From Aralia elata (Eukaryota > Streptophyta > Magnoliopsida > Apiales > Araliaceae): a stretch of 64,000 bases of DNA. A program made the translations under genes and the position numbers. The notes under the pieces were generated by a model. It had not been told where the DNA came from. It saw only the letters and a list, made by a program, of their open reading frames with translations, and did no database searches. The stretch is taken from assembly GCA_034770075.1 (NCBI GenBank), contig CM068377.1, forward strand, positions 73,731,358 through 73,795,357. The letters run 5' to 3'. Numbering within the stretch: the stretch's first letter is position 1; every line of letters begins with the position of its first letter. Shown piece by piece: positions 35,181 to 46,351 of this stretch.

Positions 35181-35441
35181 TTTTCACTAGACACATCAAA
35201 CGGCGACAAGGGAACCAAGGGGACCCACCAGGGCCAGCCGCAGATGGATCTGCGGCCAGCCGCAGATTGATCTGCGGCTAAGATCGGGAATCATAAGCGG
35301 CTCGCCACTTCCAGATCTGTCACATTCAACTTTGTACCCCACATAGATTTTTGAGATTTTGCTTGTTTGCGAAGGCTTCTTGTCGATTTTTCCAACTTTC
35401 TCGCAAAAACCGCTCCGGTAGGATCGTTCTACGCGCTACAG
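35181..35441 (+). promoter_or_regulatory. Probable upstream region and 5' UTR exon of the antisense cassette
   Basis: A pair of CCGCAGAT...ATCTGCGG half-palindromes (35242-35280) is followed by DNA ending in CTACAG|GTAACA, a good plant 5' splice site, at 35441/35442. No convincing TATA box was found. The role is inferred from its position before the PMD gene. Confidence 0.35.
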
Positions 35442-35906
35442 GTAACACTTTGACCGTTCACTTTTCAATTTCGTCCATGTTTTGCTATACATTTGGCTAT
35501 TTACATGTTAGAGATAGAAATGTATGCTTTACAATGCTATGCTATGTATTATTGTATATACATACTATGTATCAACTGTGTGAGTCCTATTTTATGCTCA
35601 TGATGTGGTCACACATATCTGTTTTTCCCTTTTTGAAAGAAAATCATGCATTATGGTTCTTTACATGCTGTAATTACACATATGAATGCAATTTTGATCT
35701 GTTGTGGCTTGGATTAAAAAAAAAATGTTTGGCTTATGCCTGGGACGTCCATTTTACAAACGGAACTCTGCCGAAATATTTTTTTTTTTTTTATATAGTA
35801 AACATGCATCATGCTGCATTAATTATATGATGAGGGTAGGAATTTAGAATATTCGTGACGTAATTCAAAAGGGAACTTACCTTCCTCTTCGCCTGTTCTG
35901 TTCTAG
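35442..35906 (+). other. Putative 5'-UTR intron of the PMD gene
   Basis: GTAACA at the left and TGTTCTGTTCTAG at the right bound a 465-bp T-rich stretch ending two bases before the ATG of the PMD gene. Leader introns of this size are common in plant genes. RNA evidence is needed. Confidence 0.5.
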
Positions 35907-35908
35907 CT

Positions 35909-37882
35909 ATGGATCCCGATGCTCCTAGTAGCTCTTCCGCGTCACGGACCTCGGGAGTTTGCCGTCGTAGGGCTGCACCTGCCCCCGTTCCTCCTCGGAC
36001 CCGTCAGGCTCGTCGCTTGGCGGAGGCGGTCATCCGTCCTGATCACCCGGATATTGAGGAGGCCGTTCCTCCGGAGGTTGCAGCAGAGGGGCCATCCTCC
36101 AGCATACCAGCTCCTCCTCCTCATAGTGCCCCGTCTGGGGCGTCCGTGCAGATCCCCGATCTATTGGGTCGGAATCTCAGTCGTCACCCCTCAGCATCTC
36201 TCGTGGCTAACGAGGTATATTCAGTTCTATTCTGATTTCATTTTCGATTTCTTAACTCTCCTTTTATCTGGACTGACCCATTGATGATTTGGCACAGGTG
36301 CCGGAGTTTACTCAGCCGAGGGGTAACTGGTTCAATATATATTCCCTCTATACAGCTCTGCACAGTGAGTACCGAGCGGTGGTGGACTCCTGGGGCTTTC
36401 GTCACTTCTTCACTATCATTCCCCGCCAGTGCCCCTGGGGTTACATGAGGGCTTTGTCCGAGAGATGGTTCCACCAGACCCAGTCCCTTCACCTTCTGGA
36501 CTGTGAGGTCGTGTTGACTCCCTGGGACTGGAGGTACATTACGGGCATCGAGTTCACTGGATCCCGCGTCCCTCTAGATCTGGACATCACTCCCGCGGAG
36601 GTCCGGGCCTTATTAGGCTTTGCTGAGGATGATCGGGTCTTCAAGGCCCATAGCATTCGATCTGGTGCCTTGGCTGTCGATGCTGTCGAGGGTCTGTACG
36701 CACTGCCTATTCCAGCGGATCAGGGCACCCGGGACATTCTGCTACGATGCCTGTTCCTGACCATTATGAGGGGTTGTTTCCTAGGGAACAACTCCTCCAC
36801 CATTCATTTCAGCGTCGTAGGGGCTGTCAGAGACGTGGACCGTATCAGTGACTATGACTGGGGGTCATTCACCTTTGCCGACTTCCTCCACGGTCTGCGT
36901 CTGCGTTTGGAGGGCCAGACAGACGCCTGGCTCGGATTCTATCATTTCTTGCTGGTGAGGCTTCTCTTCCCCTCTTATTACTGGACTTTCCTTCATTTAT
37001 TTCCCTTTTCTGCATTTATCGGTTATTCATGCTTTCCACTGTTTCCGTTCGCAGTTCTTGGCCTACGAGCGTCTCCCATGTCTGAGGCCTGTCACCACTC
37101 TTGGCCTGGACACCTATCCCCGGGGTCGGAGATGGCATCATAGCACCTTGGAGGACGTCCCGGTATCAGGCAGCTTCGCACACTGCCGTATCCAGTTGGA
37201 GCTGATCACGGCTGCTGATGTCGTCTAGGTTCCCTACCTCTCCGAGCATCTGGCTGTGGGATTTGATGATGGGCGTCCTTCTGGCCCGGAGTTCGAGCTT
37301 TCCACCCGTCGCCTCACTTTGCAGAGTGTTGGAGGATGGGTGATGTATCTGGGGGAGCGCGCATTCAGATGCGTTACTGGAGAGATCCGCATCCCGCATT
37401 CTCTTCCTTTCACTACCTCCTGGCCGCTAGACTCTCAGCCTTCGGAGATCATGCTTGTAGGGGAGGACGGCCGGATGCTCTCTACGGGTCCCAGTACGAG
37501 TGACGCCTTCCGTACTTGGTGGGTGCCCCGCACCATCGGTCCTCAGACCCGGGCCACATTCTTCCTCGGGGATATGGTCCCCGGCTCAGTGATGATGACG
37601 GACTGGGCAGCCTGCGTTCGGAGCCCTACCCATGCCGAGCAGATTGCCACTCTGACCCGCCAAGTAGACCAGTTGTCTCTATATCTTCGGGTGCTGGGCC
37701 GGACTCCAGAGGATGCTTACGCCTATGATCCCGACGGTGCGGGTTATGATGCGGGCCCGAGCTCATCTGACGCCACAGCGCAGCCATATATCCCTGACAT
37801 GAACTTTGGGTCTCCGACTTCGACGACCCCAGGGGATCAGTTCGAGGATCCCGCCTTCATAGATGAGATTGATTTTATTTAG
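35909..37882 (+). CDS. Plant mobile domain (PMD) protein gene carried antisense in D; one nonsense codon
   Basis: Proposed exons are 35909-36214, 36298-36954 and 37055-37882, with introns of 83 and 100 bp bounded by GT...AG and both in phase 0. This gives about 596 codons. The N-terminus (first 100 residues) is Pro/Ala/Arg-rich and probably disordered. The PMD follows, with WGFRHFFTIIP, ALSERWFHQTQSLHL, VVLTPWDWRYITGI, the hydrophobic segment LFLTIMRGCFLGNN, SDYDWGSFTFADFLHGL and, across intron 2, FLAYERLPCLRP. These match the known PMD pattern (L.ERW...T.HL, SWG, YERLP) of MAIN/MAIL1-type and transposon-borne proteins. The C-terminus is Asp/Pro/Ser-rich. A TAG at about 37229 replaces what is probably a Trp codon, so this copy may be dead. 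It is GC-rich compared with its surroundings. Confidence 0.75.
36215..36297 (+). other. Intron 1 of the PMD gene
   Basis: GAG|GTATAT to GGCACAG|GTG, 83 bp, phase 0. It contains in-frame stops, and the homology-like PMD reading resumes directly after it. Confidence 0.7.
36955..37054 (+). other. Intron 2 of the PMD gene
   Basis: CTG|GTGAGG to TTCGCAG|TTC, 100 bp, pyrimidine-rich before the acceptor. It joins the two halves of the conserved SWG...YERLP region in frame. Confidence 0.75.
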
Positions 37883-38062
37883 ATCAGGATAGGATAGGGC
37901 TTTTGTACCTGCACCTGTTTGGATTTATTTTTCATTTTATGCACTATGTACGGAACTCATTTTTTATTTATGCACAATTTTTTTTCATCTTTTATATCTA
38001 TGAACTTCATTTGCTTTATTATTAACTGTATGATGCATGCCTTTCTTATTTGTGGATAGAGA
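37883..38062 (+). other. Spacer between the PMD and DUF7745-like genes
   Basis: This is 180 bp, T-rich, and presumably holds the 3' UTR of the first gene and the leader of the second. Confidence 0.5.
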
Positions 38063-39289
38063 ATGACCCCTGTACAGTCTTTTGATACTATTTTTCCACA
38101 GATGTCGTCCTCAGATGTCGTGGTACGTTTGGATTCCATTCCTCATACAGGGTTGGTCGGCAGTCTCCTCCGCTGGTTGGACAGTTTATTACCGGCCGAC
38201 AGGGTCATCGCAGATGGTCTTTTGGGCCATTCTTGGTCCTTATTAACCTTTCAGGTGCCAGTGGGCTTTGTGGATGGTATTCTGGGCTATTGGGCGCCTG
38301 CCCGTCAGGTGTTCAGGTTAGGGACGGTAGAGCTGACCCCCACCCTCGAGGAGTATGCTCGTTTCACCGGCTTGCCTTTGGATAGACCTTGTGCCAGGGT
38401 CACAGTTGGTTCCATGCGCCGTCAATTCCTGACTTTCACCGGTTTGCGGAGGGCTGTCCTGTTACCGGTGATCACATCAGACCATATGGTTCCCCTTCAG
38501 TTCTTGATTGACCGATTTGGCTCACCTGACAGTTTTCGTCTCTTCCTCGGTGATTTTTCCGTGTCCGAGGAGCGCTGGGATGCCTTGAGAATGGACGTTC
38601 TGATGGCCTGTGTCATCTCAGTTTTGTACTTGCCCGCAGGCCCTAACCAGTTGGACATGCGGGTTGTCGCGGCAGTTCGAGCTCTTCAGGAGGATCACAC
38701 CATTCTTCCCATGATATTGGCGGATACCTATATGTCAGCCTCATATTGCCAGTCTTTCCGCGGCAGAGTATTCAGAGGGAGCTCGACCTTATTGTACGTG
38801 TGGTTCATGAGTCATCTTAGTCCCATCGGCCACTTTCGTCGCCAAGGGTTTTGTTTTAGCCACGACATAACCACGCAGTTTTCGTTTCGTCCCGTGAGCT
38901 GTACTGATGTGGCCTCCTGGACATCACTTTTGTCGGTCATTGAGGATCCCTTTCATCTCTTGGTCTACTCGGGCTATTGCTCCTTTATGAGCTTCTTGAC
39001 TCACGTGCCCACCCTGGATTTCATCCATATTGCTGGCTTGAGGGGCGTGACGACTTATCATCCCCTGGCGGTTATGGGGCAGTTTGATCAGACACAGGAT
39101 TTACAACCTTTCGCAGGTGCATCCGCCTATCGATTCCTTATATCATCCCGTACAGAGAGGGATCTACTGCGGGTATACGATCTTTGGTCTCGCAGGATCT
39201 TTGCCGAATACAATGAGAGCTGTCACATCCAGACATTTGCTTATGTGCAGTGGTTGCGTGGAGATTTGGATCTGGCTAGTTTGAGTTAG
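38063..39289 (+). CDS. DUF7745-like protein gene carried antisense in D
   Basis: This is an intact 408-codon frame. The core reads LLGHSWSLL, DGILGYWAPARQVFRL, VELTPTLEEYARFTGLPLDR, DRFGSPDSFRLFLGDF, MACVISVLYLP, DTYMSASYCQSF and LLYVWFMSHLSPIGHF. The FW.P...F...LTPTLEEY pattern is that of the plant DUF7745 / PMD-related families. Function in the family is unknown. The ATG at 38063 is the first Met. The ATG at 38102 follows TTTTTCCACAG, which looks like a splice acceptor, so the true start could be there. The frame stays open for 133 further codons behind the TAG at 39287. Same strand as the PMD gene, antisense to pol. The first 50 bases are also found as a remnant in E. Confidence 0.65.
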   Translation: MTPVQSFDTIFPQMSSSDVVVRLDSIPHTGLVGSLLRWLDSLLPADRVIADGLLGHSWSLLTFQVPVGFVDGILGYWAPARQVFRLGTVELTPTLEEYARFTGLPLDRPCARVTVGSMRRQFLTFTGLRRAVLLPVITSDHMVPLQFLIDRFGSPDSFRLFLGDFSVSEERWDALRMDVLMACVISVLYLPAGPNQLDMRVVAAVRALQEDHTILPMILADTYMSASYCQSFRGRVFRGSSTLLYVWFMSHLSPIGHFRRQGFCFSHDITTQFSFRPVSCTDVASWTSLLSVIEDPFHLLVYSGYCSFMSFLTHVPTLDFIHIAGLRGVTTYHPLAVMGQFDQTQDLQPFAGASAYRFLISSRTERDLLRVYDLWSRRIFAEYNESCHIQTFAYVQWLRGDLDLASLS

Positions 39290-39691
39290 ACTGGGGGCCT
39301 TGATGACTCTGGAGTGATTTTCCCAGAGGATACCACAAACCACTCCATCTCAGTCGATTCTGCCCCAAGTTGGGTTACTAAGGATACCCGACTCCGCCTG
39401 GCCCTGATTACTACTGAGGCCGAGAGGGATGCCGCTCTTGTCGAGAGAGATGATGCCATTCGGGCTAGAGATGCTGCCATTGCCGACAGAGAGGCCATTG
39501 TATTTCAGACCAGGGCAGTTATAGATGCTCATTTTGGGACTGTCAGCCGAGCCACTGCTTTACTGGATCGTATTGATATGATGGGGCAGCAGATTGTAGA
39601 AGATGCTGATGCTCCCGATCTATCCACCACTTTGTCCATCCTGCTTCAGCTAATTTGTAGATTATTTTATTTCCTACATAGACTATGTTAG
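39290..39691 (+). pseudogene. C-terminal coiled-coil extension of the DUF7745-like gene, behind a TAG
   Basis: In the same frame as the upstream gene and separated only by the TAG at 39287-39289, this encodes VTKDTRLRLALITTEAERDA, ALVERDDAIRARDAAIADRE and a hydrophobic end. The composition is that of a coiled coil. DUF7745-type proteins often end in such a segment, so I infer that the TAG is a mutation (possibly from CAG) and that the original protein had about 540 residues. Confidence 0.55.
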
Positions 39692-40178
39692 TTTCATCAG
39701 TTATCGAAAGAAAAATCTTGTAATGAAATGACTTATATATATAGACATGCATTCAAATTTAGTCATTTTCCCCTTTTGTCGTATCATTGCCTTTCATTGG
39801 ATCCTCATTTTATCCAGTTGACCAAGATTTTGACATTTCGCCTTCTTTCTCTTCTCAAGTCTTGATGGAGATTTGACAGATATTGCCGCACACCTTTTGA
39901 TTTCATCGGATTGAATCTCAGATTTTGGATAACTGTTTGGTTGGATCAGGGTTATGTCCTCTGGGATGAAGCTGGTTAGGCAGCTGATTTCGGGAAGGTT
40001 TTTGAGGGTGTAGAAAAGTTTTATCTGGCTATTGAAAATTGGTTTTGGTTAGGGAAAGGATTATTTATTATTTTTTTAAGGGATCAGACCGCGCCATGAT
40101 GGCTGCCTACGTACCCCCACAAGTTGGGAGATCAGGTCCTACGTAGTTCGCTCTCAAAGGAAAAAGGAAACTGATGAT
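39692..40178 (-). other. Region between the antisense cassette and the pol stop
   Basis: It holds the probable 3' UTR of the DUF7745-like gene and, at 40106-40152, a conserved-looking inverted motif CTACGTA...TACGTAG just after the pol stop (reading minus). Similar TACGTAGG sequences are typical downstream of integrase in Ogre-like elements. No ORF. Confidence 0.45.
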
Positions 40179-43100
40179 TCAAGCATAGAACCGCTTCACC
40201 GAGTCAGAATTGAGGGGTTGTGGAAATACCTCACCATCCATTTCTTGGAATATGAGGGCACCTCCGGATAACACTTTCTTAATCACAAACGGCCCTTCCC
40301 AGTTCGGGGCGAACTTCCCCTTGGCTTCGTCTTGACAAGGCATGACTCTTTTCAGCACCAAATCATTTTCTTTGAACTTCCGAGGTCTTATCCTTTTGTC
40401 ATATGATCGAGAGATCCTTTGTTGATATAACTGACCGTGCCAAACAGCAGCCACCCTTCTTTCATCAATTAGGGCCAATTGGTCGTATCGACTTTGCATC
40501 CAATCCTCCTCACTTATCTGAGCATCGATCACTATTCTGAGGGACGCCATTTCAACCTCAACTGGCAAAACGGCCTCCATTCCATACACTAAAGCGTAAG
40601 GGGTTGCCCCTGTAGAAGTACGCGTTGACGTTCGGTATGCCAGCAGGGTGAGGGGTAACAAATCCGGCCATCCCCGATGATTAGCAGACATTTTTGTCAT
40701 GATCTTCTTGATGTTTTTATTTGCAGCCTCCACTGCCCCATTCATCTTAGGACGGTAAATGACGGAATTGAGGTGCTTGATCTTAAACTGGTCACACAAT
40801 CCCTTCATGAGGGCGTTGTTTAAATTCTTGGCATTGTCGGAGATCAAAACCTCAGGTTGCCCGTATCGACAAATGACATTATTCCTGATGAAACCGACGA
40901 TGACCTCCTGAGTTACTTTGGGGAAAGAAGCTGCCTCTACCCACTTGGTGAAGTAATCGATCATGACGAAAATGAATCGGTGTCCCTTGCTTGCTTTGGG
41001 CTCTATCGGTCCGATTACATCCATTCCCCACATTGAAAATGGGCACGGGGAGGTCATACAGTGCAGTTCGTTGGGAGGCGTATGGATCACATTACCGTGC
41101 GCCTGGCATTGGTAACACCGTTTGACATGATCATCACAGTCGGCTTTTAGGGTTAACCAATAATGCCCCGTCCTCAAGATCTTTTTGGCCAGCATCGGTC
41201 CACTCATATATGGCCCACACACTCCGCCATGTATTTCATTCATAATCCTTCGGGCCTGTGTTTCATCTACGCATTGCAACAGTCCCAACCCAGCATCCCT
41301 TTTGTAGAGTGAATCCCCACTCAGGTAAAATTTCATCGCCATCTTTTGAATTCTCGTCCTCTCAGTTCGACTCGCCTGGTCGGGAATGGATCTATCTCTC
41401 AGATATTCCTTTATGTCGTGATACCAGGGCTGCTTTGTCAACACCACCTCGTCTGATAACACTGCCACATGTTCCTCATATGCCGGGGCATTCTGTACGG
41501 CTATCTCAATCTGTGGACTGTCCCTGTTCTTGATTACGTGGATTAAGGAAGCCAGAGTTGCCAATGCATCGACAAAGTCATTCCGTCCCCTGGGAATATG
41601 GCGGAAAGCGATATCTTCGAACTCTTGCATCAGCTGGATAACACAATGATGGTATGGAAGTAACCGAAGCTCTTTAGTGTTGTACACCCCGATTGCCTGT
41701 CTGATTACTAATTCTGAATCCCCGAACACCGCTAGTCTCTTCACTCCCATGTCGCGGGCCAAGCGGAGTCCCAAGATACATCCCTCGTATTCAGCGGTGT
41801 TGTTTGAATTGCTAAAATGCAGTTTAGTGGCCACGGGGTATTGTTCTCCGGTGATAGAGACTAGGACCGCTCCGGCTCCTGCCCCCTCGGCATTCATGGC
41901 ACCATCAAAATACAGCTTCCAGAACTGTCCCTCGTCATCACATTTCTCGTGTGATACCCAAAATATATCTTCACCTGGAAGAGGAGTTTCTAATGGCTCC
42001 ATCCCTCCTGACGGGGCTTCTGCCAACTGATCTGTAATTCCCTGTCCTTTCATGGCCTTCTGAGTTACGTACACCATGTCGAACTGTTGTAAGATTAACT
42101 GCCATCTTGACAATCGACAATTCAGCATGGGCCTTTCAAAAATATATTTCAGGGGATCCATTCTTGATATAAGGTACGTCGTATGCCCATGGAGGTAGTG
42201 CTGTAATCTCCCTGCAGCCCAGGCCAGAGCACAACAGGTCTTCTCGATGGGAGTGTAATTCTGTTCACATTGGCTAAATCTTTTGCTGAGGTAATAGATG
42301 GCCTGCTCTTTACCTGCCTCATTCTTCTGTCCCAGCATACATCCCATCGCGATGGCATTGACCGATATATACATAAACAGAGGGATCCCATCCTTCGGGG
42401 GTACCAGCACCGGTGCCACAGTCAGTTGCTTTTTAATGGTCTGAAAAGCCTTCTGACATTGCTCATTCCATTCTTGGGAAGCCCCTTTTCTTAATAGTTT
42501 GAAAATGGGCTCACATGTAGTCGTCAAGTGGGATATAAAACGGCTGATGAAGTTTATCCTCCCGAGGAATCCTCTTATCTCCTTCTCTGTGTGAAGCGCC
42601 GGTATATCCACAATGGCCTTAATCTTTGCTGGATCCAACTCAATGCCCCGATCACTAACCAGGAATCCCAAGAGCTTACCCGACTGCACTCCGAAAGCAC
42701 ACTTGGCTGGATTGAGTTTCAAATTATACTTTCTAAGCCGATTGAATAGCTTTTTGAGATGGGTTATATGATTAGATTCTACCTTCGATTTCACAATAAT
42801 GTCATCCACGTAGACCTCTATCTCCTTGTGCATCATATCGTGGAATAGGGCCATTATGGCTCTCTAATAAGTAGCCCCCGCGTTTGTGAGGCCAAAAGCC
42901 AATCGTCTATAGCAGAAAGTGCCCCAAGGGGTGATGAATACGGTCTTTTCCCGATCTTCTTCCGCCACCATTATCTGATGATATCCTGCGAAGCAATCCA
43001 TAAAAGAGTACATTTCGTACTGGGCTGTGTTATCCACCAGGATGTGTATGAAAGGCACCGGGAAGTTATCCTTGAGACTGGCCTTGTTTAGATCTCTATA

Positions 43101-43653
43101 ATCTACACATACCCTCACCTTCCCTCCAGGCTTAGCCACTGGGACTACATTGGATAGCCATTCTGGGTAAGTGGACACCATAATGATTCCCGTCCTGAAC
43201 TGCTTGATGATCTCTTCTTTCACTTTTAAGCTCCACTCCGGTTTCAACTTTCTTAATTTTTGCTTGACAGGCCTGAAACCCTCCTTGATGGGTAATCGGT
43301 GTACCACAATGTCGGTGGACAATCCGATCATATCCTCATGAGACCAGGCAAAGACATCCTCATATTGTTTTAGCAACTCAGTCATTTCGGCCTTTTGGCT
43401 GGGGGTAAGGTCCGTCCCTATCTTGAGTTCTTTTGGCTTGTCAGGGGTTCCGATGTCTATAGTGATGGTTTGGTCTAAGTTGGGTTTGGGTTTATCCTCG
43501 ACCCATCCTTTGATCTCGTCAAGCGCGTTGTCATAATCTGTCTCGTCTTGCTCAATGCCCATTAAATCGAAATCCAGCTCAATGTCAAAATCATAATCAT
43601 CATTCAAATTTGAAAGACCGTCTGTTAGGCAAGGATTACTCAAATTGGTACAC
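40179..43653 (-). CDS. D pol exon 2: RT, RNase H, second RNase H, integrase (one TAG)
   Basis: One frame runs from the splice acceptor at 43653 to the stop at 40179, broken once by a TAG at 42864-42866 inside the RT. Before the stop lie RVCVDYRDLNKA and FGLTNAGATY. After it comes the catalytic box YVDDIIVKSK. Numbering from the Met at 42854: the first RNase H (about 152-262) is degenerate, with VNA at the first catalytic Asp. The second RNase H (about 313-435) has YFDGA, AEYEG and FGDSE, the intact type acquired by Tat elements. The integrase has H542, H564, C580 and C583 and the triad D612, D673, E709 (35 residues between the last two). There is no chromodomain. Apart from the TAG it is well preserved over 891 codons. 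Confidence 0.92.
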
Positions 43654-43820
43654 CTGACATGAAACAAAATACTTGTCATATATAAATCATTTTCCACGAC
43701 GATCGCATTTTCAAATAACACGAAGAAACGACATAATTATGCAAAAATAAAACAACAACAAAAATAAACTTCTTCATTCCCCCATCCTCTGGGGTCTACC
43801 ACCCTGACGTCGGGTTTTAC
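43654..43820 (-). other. Intron between protease and RT of D
   Basis: On the minus strand the intron starts GTAAAACC after CAAGG and ends TTTCATGTCAG, 167 bases. The protease frame runs into a TAA at the first intron codon. Removing the intron joins the protease frame and the RT frame within one codon. A spliced intron at this place is a known trait of Ogre elements. A homologous acceptor survives in E near 49995. Confidence 0.85.
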
Positions 43821-45517
43821 CCTTGTTTGGATATCACTGGTTTCATGGTCCAGTTGTCGATGGTCAGGTCAGATGAAAGGCGCTGGATAAAAGGGGGCTT
43901 CACATCGGACACTTCCCCGATGATTACGGATACGTCGCCTGAGTCCTCCTTCCTATCTTCTCCAGGAATAATCAGCCCTGCCCAATCGATGACAGGTACA
44001 ACTTGTTGGGCTCCCGGTGGTGTGATAATATTCGTCCCCTCCCTACTGCTTGTTGATTGTCCGGGGATATAGCACTTGGTCTCAAACTCTTTCGCGACCT
44101 CCTGCAGGAAACTTTCCCTTTTGGCCGATTCATCACTTGTGGGGGTTAATTCTTCATCCCCTGACTCAATCACAGGCTCGCTAATCCTCTGCTCATTGTT
44201 GACCTTGGTCACCAGACGGCCAGCCATCCGAATCGGAGCCGCACCCTGACGGTGTCTTCGTGCTACGCCTTCACAATATCCCAACCCTGCTTTGCCTATC
44301 TGCTGTGGTAGTTGGATGGGCTTGGTGATTCCTTGACTGCTCCTTCCTAACCCTTGTCCAGGCTGGAAGTTCATTTTTATCATTTCCTTTGCCACAAAGG
44401 TAAGTTCTGGAGAGACCCTAGGTTTCACAGCTGGAGCTCCCAGGCATCTATAGTGGGGAGTGCTAATCTCTAGTGCTTGAAAGCTGGCAGGTGCCGCCGA
44501 CTCATCCACATTGATCACTGGTAGGCCACTCCTGGGAGGAGAAGGGTCATCACATTCGGCCGAGATTGTTACCAGATTCCCATCGATGATTAGCTTGATT
44601 TGTTGGTGGAGCGTGGAAGGAACTGCCCCGACCATGTGTATCCACGGCCTCCCCAATAATAGGTTATAACTGGCCGCGATGTCAAGGACTTGGAAAGAGA
44701 TGTCAAAAGTACAAGGTCCTATCTCCACCGGTAATTCAATCTCTCCAATTGTATCCCTCCGGGAACCATCGAAAGCTCGCACCACCACATGACTGGCTCG
44801 TAGGCGCTTGGGGTTGATGTTCATCTTCTGCAAGGTACTGAGGGGACAGATATTCAATGTCGATCCTCCATCAATCAGCACCCCATTCATTATATAACCC
44901 GAGGAGATTACCGCAACATATAGTGGTTTCCGGTGTCCCCTTCCCTCCTTGGGTATGTCCTCATCCATAAAGGATATTACATCGTTCTCCAATAGGTGGC
45001 CCACCAGCTGGCCGAAACCCTCCTCACTAATTTCCTTGGGCACGTATGCCTCCTCCAGAACCTTCGTCAGGGTTTTGCAATGCTCACTGGATGACAACAC
45101 CAAGTCCATGACTGATGTTAGGGTTGACTCCTCATTTAAAATCTGGATCCCCCTTGTTTCTGGGTGATCCATCCTTTTCAAGAATTCTATGGCCCTTTCC
45201 TCGGAAATCTCTTCATTTTTCCTCTTTTGGCTCTCAAGGACTCGCCCGGGAAGATATAAGGGGTTCCCCTTTGTCGTCACAGAAGCACAACTGGCCGCTT
45301 CCTCTGGCATTCCCCCATAATTCCAGGGTACAATCTTTAGACTACTGATAGGGATTTGCGGCCTTGCCGCAAGGATGATGGGCCTCGGAGCCGCCAACTG
45401 GACAGGTCCCTCCGTGCTATTCGTACTTACCCCTATCAACCTGATGGGCGTTCCCCGCGCACTCCCATGATCATATATCACGTTGATCATTTCCTCAAAT
45501 TTCTGCACATAGTTCAA
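43821..45517 (-). CDS. D pro exon: aspartic protease with G-patch
   Basis: The frame is open for 566 codons. Residues 213-223 read VLIDGGSTLNI, the retropepsin active site in its D-G-G-S form, and LLGRPWIH (287-294) is the second conserved loop. Residues about 372-415 (FVAKEMIKMNF, GQGLGRSSQG, KAGLGYCEG) form a G-patch, an RNA-binding motif known in Tat/Ogre and some other retroelement proteases. The C-terminal 150 residues are an unstructured linker ending at the intron donor. The gag frame ends 4 bases past the first Met in a different frame, so a one-base change or frameshift separates gag from pro. Confidence 0.88.
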
Positions 45518-46351
45518 CCTTGGCGGCCCCCAGCTTCACTCGCCTCCGTCGCATTAACCCCCCCTCCATCATGTCTTGGCAGGGGATTTGCCTTAACATT
45601 CGGGGAGTCTGGCTGTTCCACCATAATTTCCCCACTGTCAATCAGGTTTTGGATTCGATGTTTCAACGTCCAGCAGTCCTGTGTATCATGGCCAGGGGAA
45701 CTGGAGTGGTATGCACATCGCTTGCTCGGGTCAAACCTTCTACCCTTTGGGTCACTCGGGGGTGCCAAACCAACTATCTTCTTTTGGGCTACTAATACCT
45801 CTAATACCCGTTCAAGCGGTTCCCCGAGCGGGGTGAATACTCGATTTTGCGAGGCCTCATATCTCCTTCGCCCCTCTGCCCTTTGATCTGTGAAGTTGGG
45901 CTGTCGGGATGGCCCTGCCCTCTGCACCTGTACCGAAAGATGGCTTTCTGCTTTTCTGGATGCCCCCTGCAGGATGAGGGAAACATCCTCTTCCTTCTTC
46001 TTTTGGACCCTCCGAGAAGTGCTGCCATAGTTTCCATTCTGTATTTGCTCGGCAGCAGTTTCCAAGGCCATAAAATCCCAGATTTTGCCAGATTTCAAAC
46101 CCATATCCACCATCTCTCCATATTTAATCATTTCAACAAAGGGTCTCCCAATCCCCGAGATGACTCGTTCATAATACGGTGCCTCTTAAATGTCTACAAA
46201 AGTCATCACCATCTCCGATTCGCTCATCGGGGGGTTCACCTGTGCGGCCATGCCCCTCCATCGTTGCGCATATTCCCTGAAGAATTCCCTAGGTTGCTTC
46301 TTAACCTTTGTCATTTGGTACCTGTCAGGGGCCATCTGGGCCTGAAAGCTG
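45514..46351 (-). pseudogene. D gag, C-terminal part (left of E)
   Basis: The minus strand from 46351 continues the capsid frame interrupted at 57565: REFFREYAQRWRGMAAQVNP and SESEMVMTFVD, then a TAA near 46190, then APYYERV and MIKYGEMVDMGLKSGKIWDF. Further on is a nucleocapsid region with a zinc-knuckle-like CAYHSSSPGHDTQDC. The stop plus the insertion of E make it non-functional. The order and motifs match Ogre/Tat gag. Confidence 0.85.
46347..46351. repeat. Target site duplication of E, left (AGCTG)
   Basis: AGCTG precedes TGTAGACACC and recurs at 57560-57564. Confidence 0.93.
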
